A stretch of 64,000 nt of DNA from Owenia fusiformis (Eukaryota; Annelida; Polychaeta; Sabellida; Oweniidae): the NCBI GenBank assembly GCA_903813345.2, contig CAIIXF020000003.1, positions 10,113,912 through 10,177,911 of the forward strand. The letters run 5' to 3'. A model generated the notes under the pieces. That model was not told where the DNA came from. It was given only the letters and a program-made list of their open reading frames with translations, and did no database searches. The translations under genes were made by a program, and so were the position numbers. Positions 47,701 through 61,900 of the stretch are shown in pieces; positions within the stretch are counted from its first letter, which is position 1, and each line of letters begins with the position of its first letter.

Positions 47701-49852
47701 CAACGCAACCAACGTGCAAAAGTCAAAGTTTTTGCTATAAATCAAGCAACAATGGACTACACGACCTGTAATAAATACTTGTAAGTGATGTTATCATAAC
47801 CAAATTAATGTCATTGCTGAATTTATAAAATAAGTTTCCATACGTAAAATAAAAAATAATCGAAAATAATTAAAATGGGACGGAGGGGGGGAGGGGACGG
47901 AGGGGGGACGAGTAATAATTCTATAAAGTGAAACAACTTCACACGAATTCTTGTATTTGAAAAATGAATTCATTAACTTAGTAAGAAACTGGATGATATA
48001 CCCCTGGAGACTGAAAAATGGGGACATTTGGAGTAAAAGGACTTAAAGTCGCGAAACATCTCTAATCATGTCTTATATACATATTGCTCCCCCCCCCCTC
48101 CGTCCCATTTTAATTTCGATTATTTTTTATTTTACGTATGGAAACTTATTTTATAAATTCAGCAATGACATTAATTTAGTTATGATAACGTGTAATGATT
48201 CTATAGTATGTCATTGATGCGGTTATATAGCTGGTTGTCTAATACATATTTTAAACGAGCTCGTTTCGAAAGATTTTTGGCGCTAAATCATGCATGACAT
48301 ACATCATCGTGTTCAGCAAGAATTCAACTGTGCATCGAAATCAAAATTGACAGCATAGTGTTCAACAGACACGAGTAAAATGGTTCCCGTTGACCCAACG
48401 TCAAATTTCAAATCTCCCGTTCTAAACCCGAAACTCTGAAGCTGAAAGAGTATCTGAAGTAGACTAAGCGCGCATAAAACTATGAGCGCTCGATACATTT
48501 CTTTGTTAATTTTTGTACTTTGCGTTCACGGTTACGTTGTGAAAAACATCGTTAGCTTAACCTCTCCATTAACGTTAGTACGTAACCGCAGATATTTAAA
48601 ATTTCAAATGGCTATAATTGATGCGATCCCTTCTTAATACCCCTTAAGATTGTTGATTTATAACAATGTGTAATTTTCACAATTCATATGACCTCGGCCC
48701 AAACTTTCTGAGAATATAGAATTTTGAACAAAGTGTTATGCCTTCAAATATTGAAAGCATGAGACTTTTCTTTCAATTTAAATACTGAAAAATTAAGACT
48801 ATCAGTCTAATGGTCATCAAATAGAATGGCTTGGTAGAAAACTTTGTACAAACGCAAAATTCTTTAAAATGACAAAGATGTGATAAAAAAAGTGGCAGAC
48901 TGCCGTTATTTGACCAAGCAAACCTGCAATGGTCATTGTGCCCACAATCCAACCAAGATTCCTGCCCGCCAACACCTGTAAATCTGTGTCACTGGCGCCC
49001 TCTACTTTAACCAATTTTCCAGCCATAACACCTGGAATAATACCATCACATCATGGAAAAATTGTGTGATTTACTATTACACATAATATGAAGATTGATA
49101 TTACCAAATATACCAAATATAAATCATCTACTCTCTATCAATAAAAAGTGCACTGTCCTTCATCAACATTCAGAGGTATAGATAACTATACTTTGAATGA
49201 ATTGAGACAATTTCAAAGAATTTCATAAATATGGTAAAAACTCAGAAAGGATTGAATAGAGCTACTACCAAATTCTCGGATGTGACTATTTCTACCATAA
49301 ATTGATGTCATAAATATGAGAAATCCATTGCCCAGCAACGTGTTCAATAAGGGGATCTTCTTAAACCTGACATTAAATTGTTAGTTACATTTAGAGGAAT
49401 ATATATAATTTTAAAAGGTTTCATGTCACCACCAAAAAGTGGTGACATATCGTTATGGTCTCCGTTTTTTTGACGGCGGTCGGCAGTTAGTGGATGGCGA
49501 TTGGTAGTCGGAGGTCGGCGTCTGTAACAAATTCCTAAAACTTCCATTGATTTAACGATTACTGTATAGAGTGATTCAATTGTTTTCAATATCAGCTACA
49601 TGTTTTCAGAAGTTAAAATCTGACTTTATATTCAAGATTTGACCTTCAATGACCTTTTCATATCAATGTGACAATTGCACATATTCATATAGAATGCGAG
49701 TAACACTTACCTATAGCAAGTATGATTATGTAGAAGACGATCAACACCACAAATGCCACCACGTTAAAATCACTTATGCCACCACAGGTTGATGTACCAT
49801 TGGAGGGCGACGTCGTCAGTTCCATCAGTGATAAGGCGGTAGTACTTGCCAT
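41702..49852 (-). CDS. SLC5A7-like (choline transporter family) paralog A, partial
   Basis: Nine exons on the minus strand: 49711-49852, 48924-49031, 47239-47355, 45867-46022, 45122-45270, 43999-44121, 43583-43736, 42458-42565, 41702-41820. All join in frame with GT/AG ends and the same phases as paralog B. The product is a sodium-coupled plasma-membrane transporter of the CHT1 group ([51 protein letters not shown]). The terminal exon with the last membrane segments and cytosolic tail is not visible; it may fall in the gap at 39904-40403 or be lost. Where human CHT1 has GGIPW, this copy has GPIPL, losing the Trp. Exon 2 uses an unusual donor, GTTTGC. Either a truncated gene or an assembly-interrupted one. 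Confidence 0.8.
43021..43177 (+). CDS. Possible first exon of a membrane-anchored protein
   Basis: On the strand opposite paralog A, within its intron 7, an ATG at 43021 opens 52 codons beginning [10 protein letters not shown] long hydrophobic stretch ([19 protein letters not shown]) and a basic segment ([10 protein letters not shown]) follow, ending at a strong donor (AAATCAG/GTAAGT). The layout (N-terminal anchor, basic patch, then a join ending ...EKS-G) resembles the first exon of membrane-anchored short-chain dehydrogenases of the SDR16C/HSD17B11 type. No Rossmann-fold exon was found downstream, so that identity is speculative. It may be a nested gene, an exon relic or chance. Confidence 0.3.
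47790..48189. mobile_element. Foldback MITE, ~100-bp arms
   Basis: A 400-bp element beginning GTTATCATAACCAAATTAAT and ending with its near-perfect complement at 48189. The arms continue for about 100 bp through CATACGTAAAATAAAAAATAAT to GGGACGGAGGGGG. It lies in intron 2 of paralog A and has no ORF. A related boundary occurs at 14.0 kb. Confidence 0.8.
48313..48498 (-). CDS. Small ORF with signal anchor, uncertain
   Basis: 61 codons from the ATG at 48498. A hydrophobic N-terminus ([17 protein letters not shown], residues ~4-20) would act as a signal peptide or anchor, followed by a hydrophilic tail. The local composition is less AT-rich and contains several CpGs, unlike surrounding intron DNA. 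It lies inside intron 2 of paralog A, on the same strand. It could be the first exon of an unrelated type II membrane enzyme or a secreted micropeptide, but there is no supporting homology. Confidence 0.22.
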   Translation of the reverse strand: MYRALIVLCALSLLQILFQLQSFGFRTGDLKFDVGSTGTILLVSVEHYAVNFDFDAQLNSC

Positions 49853-50106
49853 TTTTAATGCGTATCAATTTTGAATATATCTAAACAATTAATTCAAACA
49901 GTATTACTTCACACCGTGATCTCACTAAATTCCTCCAGATCAAATTTCATATCTCTCATGATATATTTTTATTGAGAGTTTTAATAGCCTCATATCTTTT
50001 TTTTATTAAAATTCATAATATATCTCATATGTATTCTAGATGCTCATTGGCTTATTCATGGTCACATGATATGAAATAAATTTCCTTAGGAAGTCCTTAA
50101 TCCCTG

Positions 50107-50185
50107 CTATCAGGAAAGATGAAACGTACTAATCACCTGTTAGGTCATGTGACCAGTTATTAGTACGTTTTATCTTCCCCGATAG
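50107..50185. repeat. Short hairpin
   Basis: CTATCAGGAAAGATGAAACG... and ...CGTTTTATCTTCCCCGATAG form an imperfect 79-bp palindrome, with paired inner blocks ACGTACTAAT and ATTAGTACGT. Confidence 0.65.
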
Positions 50186-50535
50186 CTGAGATTATAGGAG
50201 TTGAAAGGCAAAATGCCTTTAAATGCCAATAAGAACCTGTAAGCATAAACTGTTCAAATGAAAGGACTTCTCATTTTATTTTTGTTTACAGAGTACATAT
50301 GAGGTATATACTGTAGTAAAACAAAGAGTGACTGCCACATTTCGGAAAATAGTTTTAAAAAAAAATTTCCCCTCTGGAGTGTCCTGTCCATTGGCATGTT
50401 CCATCGGCCTGTAAGTGGCTCGATACTCATGAAATTATTAAGTATATTGGAAAGTTAATTCAATGTGTTAATTGATTATGATGATCACTTTGTATTTTGC
50501 ACAGCATTAAAAACTAGATAATTATCAAACTTTGT

Positions 50536-50871
50536 CACTCTTAAAATTATTACTTGGATTTCCTTATATTGAGAAATTGTACTACTCATTTTAAGTCAAA
50601 AATTACTTAAATAATCTTGAACTACTGAATAATTTTTAAGTAATTTTTAAGTAATTCATTTATGGTGAATTTACTAATGCAAGGAGAGAAATTGAAATAC
50701 TTACTGTAGTAATAAGTAATACTCATTTACATAATTAAGCAATTAAAAAACTCAAAATGACAATATAAGTTAAACCTAAGTAAAATGAAGTAAACTAAGT
50801 ATTTCACTTTAAGTAATTTTTATACTTGGGAAATACTTGGGAAATACTCAAGTAATTCATTTTTAAGAGTG
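50536..50871. mobile_element. Small TIR element rich in AAGTAATT
   Basis: Ends CACTCTTAAAATTATTACTT and, inverted, AAGTAATTCATTTTTAAGAGTG bound 336 bp. The interior is full of TAAGTAATTTTTAAGTAATT-like words in both orientations. A non-autonomous DNA element with no ORF. Confidence 0.6.
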
Positions 50872-52970
50872 GTGAACTTCATTTTTATTGGCATAAACTT
50901 CAGACTACCATAACCTTCCCCGAATTACCTTGAATTTTACTTTAAAACGGTGTCATTTATCTTTGGCTCAAGGTAGAAAATAACGATGGCACAAAACGGG
51001 GGTCTATTTGATTCCCTCGAAAAAATTAGGGTCAAAATTAAGAACTTTGGTTTAACTTACCGCCTTAAATTTTCGACCGCTAGTGCAGATTGTAAAATCG
51101 CCGCTCCGAAGAAATTGTAACAGCGGCCTTAAAACAGAGGTCTACGTTTCAATATTTCTGTTCTGTTTTGAATCAGCAGGTTCAACAAAAAATGGTGATA
51201 AATTAATCCACAAGGACAGTCCATTATTTGCTCGTGAAACTCACAGCGCACAGTAATATGTTTAAAAAGTAATAAACTTTTGCGACGTGTTTAGAATAAC
51301 AAGTGATTGTTGAATTAAAAACAAGTTTAGAAACTATTCTCAGGCTGTGTTTAGAGAAGTGATGCAACCATGGAATAAAGGGAATTAAAAATGTTACATG
51401 CGTTTATAATATAATTAAATCGGCAAATTAGATACATAATTTGAAGTACGTACGTATACGTACACTGAACGTATCTAAAATCCAATACGTTTTAGCTTTA
51501 ACCCTAATGTCTGCAGGGGGGGGGGGGGGCAATCCCAGACCCCTCTCGATTTTTTCAAGAGTACTTTTTGCAATTTTTGCGCCTCTGTTATTTTTTGGCT
51601 TGGGACACAGATATAAGAAACTTTTCGACGTAAAAACAAAAGTGATTTGGGGTGGAGTGACAAAATAATAATATTAAGAACATGATGCACACAAAATTGA
51701 AATTCATAAAATATTGATTGATACTTTGTTTCTAATGCTCTAGAAAATACAATAGATGAATATTGCTTTGTTTGATAGATAATGATTTAGCATATAGAAT
51801 TCCCTTTCCAATATGCTTCATTTCATAAAAATCGAGCCATAATTGACCGTGTTGTGATTTTTTAAAGGTACAACTTGAAATATGCTAAAGATAAAAACAA
51901 GTTGAACTTAAAATTGCAGACTATTCAAATTTACGTTATATTGATTTTAATCGGATTTCGCGCTACCTGTTATCTTTGAAAGTGTGCAATTTCAGTTGTA
52001 AAAAAGCTTTTTGATTGATTTTAGTTTTATTTCAAAGATAATAGATTATTCTTTAAGGCAGCGAAGCACTTTTTGGAATAAAAAATTCATTGTGAAAGAA
52101 TTTACCATGAAATGTCAAAAATTTACACCCCTAGGCCACGTTGACTTCGACTTGACCTATATTGACTTTTTAAGAAAATAAAACATCTCTGAAGAGGTAA
52201 TTGAATAAGGTTTACAACAATACCAACAATAATGAAATCAGACAAGTAATAAAAATCGCAGGGGGGTCCAAATGACCCCCTCCTTGCGACTTGGTGTTAT
52301 GAAAAAAGGTTGCAGACATTAGTGTTAACCAGTTGTGTGAAGCTTCTCTAATATTGTGTCCTTACATCAAAAATGTAAATTGTCGAGCACCATTATTTAT
52401 ATCAAAAGTATTTAAAAATAGTAAAATACCAACTTGATAAATGCCAGGGTCTTGTTTTAGTGCAACGTAGGAAGTAGCAATACTTTGCAAAACTTTAGAC
52501 GATTATGACAAATGTTTGACGAAGTTAATAAAACTGGCCGTTTTTATAAATCTTGCACAAATGATTTCACAGATAAACATTTACTTTAACGCCTTCTTTG
52601 GTACGTTTGCATTCCATCTTTGTTGTTTTTGTTCATATGCTCTTTGATTTTTATAAATCATTATGTTGGGTGGTGCTTTTATTTTGTAAGCGCAACAATA
52701 TGTAAACTAGTCAATTTGTGCGGTGGTAGGACAAATTTTATTACAATTGAGAATGGTAATATAAAGTACAACTATTGTTTTACGAATAATTTATTAAGAC
52801 ACTAACACTATTTGCATTTATGAATTTTAGCGGTCATACATAACCCAATATAGATCAGTAAATCAATTGTATTAGCTATTGTGACGTTCCGTATTATATT
52901 ACAATACCTAATATATAAATAGATGTACAACAACGTCAAAGTTACTGTACTATCTATTATGTATTGAGTT

Positions 52971-55900
52971 TTATATGTGTGTAAAATCCTTCTTTTCGGC
53001 ATATTCAGGATCCCATTTCGCACCGTTACTTCGGAATCGGTAAGTTTCATATCCATCCATTGACATCTTCTTTTTATCGCCATCAAGTTTTAAATCAGCT
53101 TTTTTGTTAAATTCCTGATCGACATGCGTCATTGCCAAATTGTCATGTGCATGATCTTCGCGTTCGAATACGGCGTCGTCTGTCTTTACATGCTCTGTCT
53201 CCTCGATCCAATCAACTTCAAATGTATGCGTTGCTTCAAAAATGTCATACTTGACAGGTATGCATTTTGATTCGAACATGTATTTGAAAATAGCTGACAC
53301 GATTAGTGTCACGAAAAAACACAGTGTGACTGAGAGTAGACGTACTGGAAACAAATTACCAACGCCAGGTATCCAACCGGGAAATGGAATGACGGGGTCA
53401 AGGTTGATGAACGCATCGCCTGCCCCTAATCGTATAATCAACGCAAGTACGCTTCCAGTTAGAGCTCCGTAACCATTGGTAAAGGGAATGTAAATTGAAC
53501 AAATCAGCTGTGGGAGCATTGTGACGTATACGATGTCTACTGCCATGGTGATCATGCCAAATATGGATGTAGTAAAGATGGCGACCAGGGATGCTAATAC
53601 TCCCACTACGAGAATGGCTGCCCTGTTTATCCAGAGCAGTAGTTTCTGAGACGCCTAAAAGTAAAGAATGCTCGAATTTTACACATGATAGGATGTATAG
53701 ACGTTATGTCGAATTTACTACATGCGCTTGAGATGTTATACCATTTTTGGTTTCATTTAACATTTTAATCAATACAGCATTACTTACGTTGCAGTGATTT
53801 GAAAATACTATCAAAAATTTCAAAAAATACGATGGGAACTTATCAATTATTTACCCGCTTTCTATTGGCTAATTCGTAAAATGTTTTGAAGATATTATGG
53901 GTGAACATTGAACTCGAACTTAACACGGACGAATCCACGGAAGACATCACGGCTGCCGCCAATGCACCTAAACCTGGAAAATAAAATAAAATAAATCCCA
54001 TGCGACGGTTATGTTTAATAGAATAGGGAGAGCGATGGTTTCATGATGCGTCTTGATTTGAATTATGCGAATTGACATTTTTCTTATGTCCCCATAATAA
54101 TTGCATTAACGGTTGTTTTGGGTATTGAAGCTCAGTTGCCAACTGGACATCCTATAGGATGTTTCACATGTGTGCACCCCCTTTAAAACCATACATACAC
54201 ATCATTTTCTTCCTAATTATGAAAAGTTACATATGATTGCAAACTTTCAAAATCAAGGGGCGTCCCTGAAAAAAGATACAATGTATCAAAGTATGCGGGT
54301 ACGGGGTAATTTATGATCATTTTTGTAAGTTTTTTGGGCCTAGTCTGGTGATCTGTTCATTTTTTTGTTACCCATTTTTTGTAATTAAAGTGGTTGCATA
54401 TAGTCCCTGACCTAAACATAAGGCACTGCATAAATGGACTGCTAGAAATGTGCACGACCAGAAAATGCCCCTAAATGACCCCGTACTCACATACTTCGAT
54501 ACTTGATACATTATATCTTTTTTCACGGACTTAAGACTTTACTTTACTTTTCTTCAGGTCCGTGCTTTTTTGAAAGACACCTCTGAATTTTGAATCTTAT
54601 GTAACTAGCTATGAGGAACAAAATGATATATAACATGTTTGGGTAGCTACATATATGATTTTAGAGGGAAGTGCATACATATGAAACATCCTGTATATCA
54701 CAGTTAATATACATACCTACGACTGACACAGCGTATGGTGTTAGATAATAAATGACGTAGGGAAGCATCATAGCTTGTTGTCCCATAGCAACGGGATCCT
54801 CGCACAATTCTGTTCTGCTCCAGTCTATAAATAGAATCAGTTCACTCATTTCTCACATCACATAGTAAACTTTCCAAAAGCGAGCCACCCAACTACGTAT
54901 AACATTTAAGTTCGTTTGCCCTGACTTGGGATTAAGAGTATATTTATGTAAAAATTTGACTGTTTGTATAACGCAAAGGGGTTGCCTTCTAAGATCAAAA
55001 CTGAAATTCAGTTATGCGAACTACATTTAATGCCAGTCTAGAAGCCATCAATCGCCATCAAATTCGCCTAAGTAATCGCCTTCTCACTCATTTTGTTCTA
55101 TTTACGTCCGTGGTGAAGAATTAATTGCTTACTTGCTGAGAGCCCAATAATTCCCATGCCAATAGGTGCCGCTCCTATAATAAGAACAATGAATCCTCCC
55201 AACCAACCCATCACAACAGCGTGTGTCGCCGACTTTGCTGAAAGGAACCTCTGTTGCGTGGACGCCCATGGAATACCACCGAAGAGCTGTTCAATAAAAG
55301 CTTATAGATAATTGAGCCAGAGTTCAAAGATGACATTCGTTTATTGTATTGAGATGACATATATCTCCGATTGGTTAAAAATCGACAAGCTATGACGTCA
55401 TCAATGGCGGCTTCATTTTTTCGAAATACGCTTCAAATAATATTATGTTCACTTCTGGTGTGTTAACCAATATCATAGTCCCTTATTTCACATCAAGATA
55501 AAGAAAGATGTATGGAATATGCCTACATCAATTAAAACATCACATCGAAGTGTAGTTTCTGGGAACTAGCCGGTGAAAATTCGAGCAAATGAAGGTGGTA
55601 AGCGAGAGATGTAATTATGTCTCTCATTTCTTAAGCTCTGAGGCTTTCCCTCCTCTTTATTTGAGCAGTAAAAACACTTAAAGACATTCAATATAGTCAT
55701 AAGTGTATCGCAAGGACAACCATGGTTATAATTTGCAACAATTTAAGAATGTAAGAGATTAAGTAATCAAAAACATTCTCAATAAGCAATATTTTTATCT
55801 TATGTGAAATGCTCATCATTTGAAGTAAAATGTAAATATTTACTAACCCTACTATCACACCAAACTAGTTCTCACTACGTTCTCGAAAACGGGTTTCAAC

Positions 55901-58900
55901 TGTGTACGAACGGACTAGACCTACTAAGAACCGTTTGGGATCTATTTACAAACTTCATCGAACGTACTCGAACGGGTAGGTCCTCTAGAACTTAGACAAT
56001 GCTCAAAATGTTCTCGTGGTCGTCACGTTCTACAATTAGAACGAGTGACAACGTACTAACGACGAGCTGGACGTACTACGAACGGAACCGTCGTACTTCA
56101 ATCCTACTAGGGACGTTTTAACAACGAGTTGAACTGTCTGAGGACGTGTTGAGAACGAGGTAGAACTAATTGCAAACGGGTTTAAACTGATTAAGAACGT
56201 ATTTAACACTGCTTATTAACGAGTTAGCAAAAATGTAGCTATCACACCAAACAAGTTGCCACTGCGTTCTTCAAAACTGGTTTTAAACTGTGTGCGAACG
56301 AAATGAACGTAGCTGCAACTTTCTAAGGTCTATTTACGAACTTTATGAACGTTCTCAGACGGGAATGTGATTTTAGAATTTTGAATCGATTCAAAATTCG
56401 ATGGCGACCATACCGTTCTGTAATCAGGTCATGTTGACCTTCTAGACTAAGGGACGCGTTCTACGACGTTGCACACCGACGTGGTGCGACCTGAACGAAC
56501 TGCGAACGAGATGGACGTATTGAAGACTGTTTAAGAACGAAGAAGCTAATTATTTCAGACATATTTCCCGATTACGGCCAGATTGAGCCCGTTTTACGAC
56601 GTTTTCGTAGGACTGGCAAGAACGGGTAAGAACTAGTTTGGTGTGATAGGGGGGTTACATAATAGCATAATATAATATCCAAAGTTAAACTGTCATTCAT
56701 ATGAAGAAGACTATAATTGACCCGATGGATAGTAAATATTCACTTACATAAAGAAGAGCATAATCAATCCACATCCACATGTTAATCGTATTAATTTCCC
56801 CAAGGTAGGCGTCTGTTGAAGCAATGACGTCCACTGATTTATGTTGAAGTGCGAAAGGGATTGTAATACACTGGAATTACGAACAGAATTAAGATCAATA
56901 TTAAAAACAATCGAGAAGGGAAAAGTTGTTCCTTGGAGTCAAAATATTACACGTTGGCGTACTTTTTGTTTACCATAGAGAGGTTATGTTACACGCATTT
57001 GGCGGAGCTTTAACGTAGGCCAAACGTGTGATATTAGACAATCAGGTAGTCCACTTCTCAAATGATTTAAACGGGGACCTTATTACAACTTTTTTCCTGT
57101 CACCTTCATATTTAATCGGGCAAATAACAACAGTGCGATCTCCCTAATTTCTGTTTATTCTCCTTGTTGTAGCGTGTACGGCTATAATTGATTTTATTTC
57201 GGTAGATAGTTAGGAGTGCAGTCCAGATTTCCTTTTAAATGGAAAACTTTTTCATATTTAAAACCCAAAAGCAAAATCTGCAGCCGAAACCGAAGATCGT
57301 CAAATATAGCCCTTACCCTAACTCACTGATTTAACCCGAAAGAATTTCACTCGGCCATTTTTGGTAGCAGGACATGGATGATCATCACTTTATTTTATTA
57401 ATGGATATACTTACAAAGCCAACTATAACGAATACAAGTTCAACAACGTCTGTATATGCGACTGCAATCATGGCTCCAACGACAGTGTATAGAATGGCAA
57501 CTCCCCCTGATATCACAATAGCAAGCCAGACGTCTAGTCCAACTATAATACTTAAACTGGTTCCTAATAATAAAATTAGTTTTATAGAATATGAATCAAA
57601 TGTTATCCATATGAATCATATGATATCCATGACGATGTGTCTGAAAGTTACCAATATGAACGTTGCTGCCTCGCTGACCTCTATAATTTTGTAAATGATT
57701 TGTATAATTTATATCAATTTCCTAAGAAATATGTTTTTAATTAATTCAGTACAACTTTATAATTAGTTATGCAGTATACCATAATAACGCAATAAAAGAA
57801 TGGGATGTGAATAATAGAACAATCTATTTGCTGTAATCGGGATATGATCCTAAAGTAGTTGCTAGACAGCCAAAATATAAATAAGTATAGTTAGCGAAAA
57901 CTATAAAATTCTGTGTTCAGGGCTGATGTGAGTCCATCTCAGTTGGGACCGAACTTACGACCCCTTGCTTTCAGAACCACCGAACCTCAGAAACAAACAT
58001 ATACTAGGCACCAAAAATACCTACCTAGAGCTCTTAATATAGATGCAGACCAGAAAATGTCACCAATCAGCGTGATAAGGAACAATAAAGTTGCGGCGAT
58101 TTTGCCAAACCTCTGCACAAATGGATCCAACATTGTCAAACATTCTTGTTTACGCAGCGGGGCCCCAAAAAACGTACCACCTAGTAATAGTAGTTTAAGA
58201 TATCCAATGATATGATCGATTCAAATAAATGTTATTTTTTTAAATGTTGATATGAACAATACTTGTATAATGGCAGAAATCAAAGTTAGTTTTAAAACCA
58301 TGACTTTCGGCTTTTTAAAGATGGCAGCAAGGTTGGTCCTTTTGTCATCTCGAAAGGGAAAAATTGTCAATTTGTTGTATTGCTAATTTTATCTTAACAT
58401 TTCTTTTATCGTCCTTTATCCAATACGGGTGGTACGCCAAAAATGACCTCCACTCTGTTTTCTAACAATTGTATTATTATTTTTCATTTAAATAAAAAAG
58501 ATTGCCAATGGTATATAACATTTCTTAAAGACTAACGTTTAACCAATGCTGTAAAATTGTAAAATGTATGTTTACCATGTAACTGTATTGTAATTGTTTT
58601 TTGCAATTGCTTTAACATGCTTATTCTTTGAAAAAAAATTATAAAAAAAAAATTATAAAAAAATTGTATTACCGATCCCTGTCCCAATGAAGACACATAT
58701 AGGTGACACGCTCCATACAAGTCCCAATCCAGGTGTGGAAACCAATTCAGCGAGGCCGTTCAGATATCCCCCTCCGGCATAAGTGGCTAAAATAAAAAAG
58801 CATAAAACGATGACGTCATGCGCAACTGCGACATAAAACAACAACAATTTTAAACAACTGAAGTGTTAAATTCAAAACAAAACGTAAAAAATTACGAATT

Positions 58901-61900
58901 TTCGATGTTTTCAGTTTACCTGATGAAGATATATGAATAAATCGAAAATTCGGAAATTTTAACATTTTATAATGACTATACATAATTCAAGATTATTTAG
59001 GCTGAATAAGATTTGTTGACTCTTTAATTGAATCAAAGTCTTCTGTCAACACTCCCTTCAATACGTTTGGCAATTAAATTTGTCATTTAATAGCATACTA
59101 AAGCCCGCTAATTTTTTAATCCCAATTTTGATCCTAATAACTATCACTACACTTCTGTTTGTCTCCATTATGAATTGTACTTCACTCCAAAGACCATTAG
59201 GAGCTTTAGTTTATAATATGTGCAATAAGAGATCTCTTAATATTGATAGGCTATAATCACTAAATGAGTATGCATGTCACCTAAATTTCCTTTATAAAAT
59301 ATTTATTTAAAATGTATCTAGTCAGAAACTCCTTGGTTTTATGATGCCTCTTTTTAGTGCTTCGAGCTATCAACCTTGGGGAAGATGGTCTCAATTCACT
59401 ACTGCGGAGGTGTATATTATCTATGGGGTTCTTTTTTATTTATTCACTGCTCATGCAAATCACATTTAGTGCAATATATGTATTTATTACTCAATATGCA
59501 TCTCACATTTAGTGCAATATATGCATTTATTGTAATATTTGTCTTCAAACATATGCATTATGTATTTCACATTTAGTGCAATATTCATATTAATTGTAAT
59601 ATTTGACCATATGCAATATACTACTTACATTTAGTGCAATATATGTATTTATCATGCAATATGCATCTCACATTTAGTGCAATACATGTATTTATTGTAA
59701 TATTTGTCTTCAACCGATGCATTGTGTATTTCACATTTAGTGCAATGTTTATATTTATTGTAATTTTTGACCATAGTGCAACATGCTACTTACATTAAGT
59801 GCAATATATGAATTTATTGTTATAACAGTCTTCGACCATATGCATGATACAATTCACATTTAGTGCGATATTTGTATTTATTGTAATTTTTGACAATATG
59901 CAACATGCTACTCTCATTTAGTGCAATATATGTATTTAATATTATGATTGACAATATCATTCCATGAACTGCTTATTTATTTATGCCAAACTGATTAATC
60001 AGACTGAATTTATATCATTGGTTATTAATCATGTATAAATTTTTACCAGGGACATTTTTTGTCTCTGTCTTTATGAGTGTTGACCCAAGCTGCCCATTGG
60101 GGGTAGTAATGGGTGACACTCAGATATAATGTATACTGTGTCTCATAAGTCGGCACCGGCTGGTGATGTTACAAAATGTTGTTTTTATTATGTATTTTAT
60201 ATGTATATTGTAATGTCAGTGACACAAAAATAAACTATTTTAAACAAAACAAACTATCACAGATTGAAAATTCATGACTAAAAATCGTCATTACAGTAGC
60301 TTGAAAATTCATGACTCCAAGGATTATAAATCGCCATACATATACAAGCTTTGACAAGTGATCAACATAGGAACTCCCAGTTGTGAAACTTATGGAAGGG
60401 AGTGTACACAGACCACAGCTACCGCTTGTAAAAAGTACATTTGATATCTGAGTGATATTAATATCCTATATATACTGGTACAATTAAAAATATATTATTA
60501 GCATTCCAGGAAGTTACAGTATAGTATAGCTCTTCACGAATCGTCACTGTCAAGGTTCGTGTACAACCTACTCAGAAAGCTTGGAATTTTCATATATTAA
60601 TCATCGCGGGTAATGTATCGAATCATAATGCTTCAATGAAATCTCAGATACAGTGTGAGCCAAAAACGTCCATATTTTTCATTTTAATATAATTCATGGA
60701 TTGTGGTCCATTTTTGTAGGGGTTGCAGGAACCACTTTTGCCATTATTCTTCAAATAGGATTAATGAATCTGTAAAGGTTTCTGAAAAAAGGAAACAGTA
60801 CTGGGGGGTCGATTTGGAAATATAAAGATTTCAGATTTCAGTAAAGTCTTGTATTATTTCAAGATCAGTAAGGTGCTTGAATGAGTCCATAAATTAAAAA
60901 CTTGTTTTTTTAATTTTTCACCCAGACTTCGGCCTCTCACTTCCGTTTTTCGGCATTGGGCCAGTCAATCGAATCTTCCCTACTGGTCTTAATACATTTG
61001 CTTTGAATAGCATTCTGAGAATTGTATATCTCTTATTAAAATCCGATCTCTGAAACCCCTTGAAGATTTACTGTATTTATCTTATTTCAGAAACATGTGC
61101 AGAATTGATTCTTGTACCTCAGTCATAAATATTTTTAAAACATATGCAAAAGGTTATCGCCAAAGAAAAAATGTTGACGGTTCTTGGTCCACCCTGTATA
61201 TCAGGACGGCCAGTTGCCTGATTAGTCAAGGTCATGTTGGAGGTTGATGTCATCTAGTATCTAGGTCAAGGTAAACTGAACGTTCAAGGTCATTTTAAAG
61301 ATAAAGGCCATTTCAAAAGTTAAAATATCAATACAGGGTTCTCACAAGGAAATATGTAGACCCCGGATTGTTTGCGGTATCGCTCATTCTGCTCCCCCAT
61401 GTGAGATCAGAGATATTCTATGATTATAGTTTTCAAAATACTGCTAAATACGACCAAATCTTCCTATTTTAATCGCAATTTACAATTTTAAAATATTTCT
61501 GACCGTCAGAAAAGCTAATATAAAACCAAGTAGTATCATAAAATACATCCATATCATCAAAAATATTGCAAGAATCAAACATTCAACTTGTCACTATTCT
61601 TTGGTGCATCTTTAATCGCTGCTAGTTTTACATTCCAAGTAAAACAAATGTCACGATGTGTAAAGTACATGCGTATCATATTCAGAATAAACGATTTTCG
61701 ATGAGTAATGCAATGATGTACTTTGAGAAGGTAATTTTTCCTTCTCACAAAATGTTTTTTTCTGAATTGAGGTATTATTACTGAACAGCAAACGGCTGCT
61801 ATTAAATAATGGCGATAAAAATGTATATCCACTTCCTAGAGGTGACATAATATGTCACTACATCCTTGAGGTGACATAGACAAAAACTCACCTGCCATGG

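Larger units (their letters stand above)
49853..52970. other. Intergenic between paralogs A and B
   Basis: The 3.1 kb should hold the promoter of paralog A (near 49853) and the 3' UTR of paralog B (near 52970). No other gene is convincing. It contains a hairpin (50107-50185), a TIR element (50536-50871), an 11-13-base G-run near 51517 and smaller G-runs near 52260. Confidence 0.45.
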
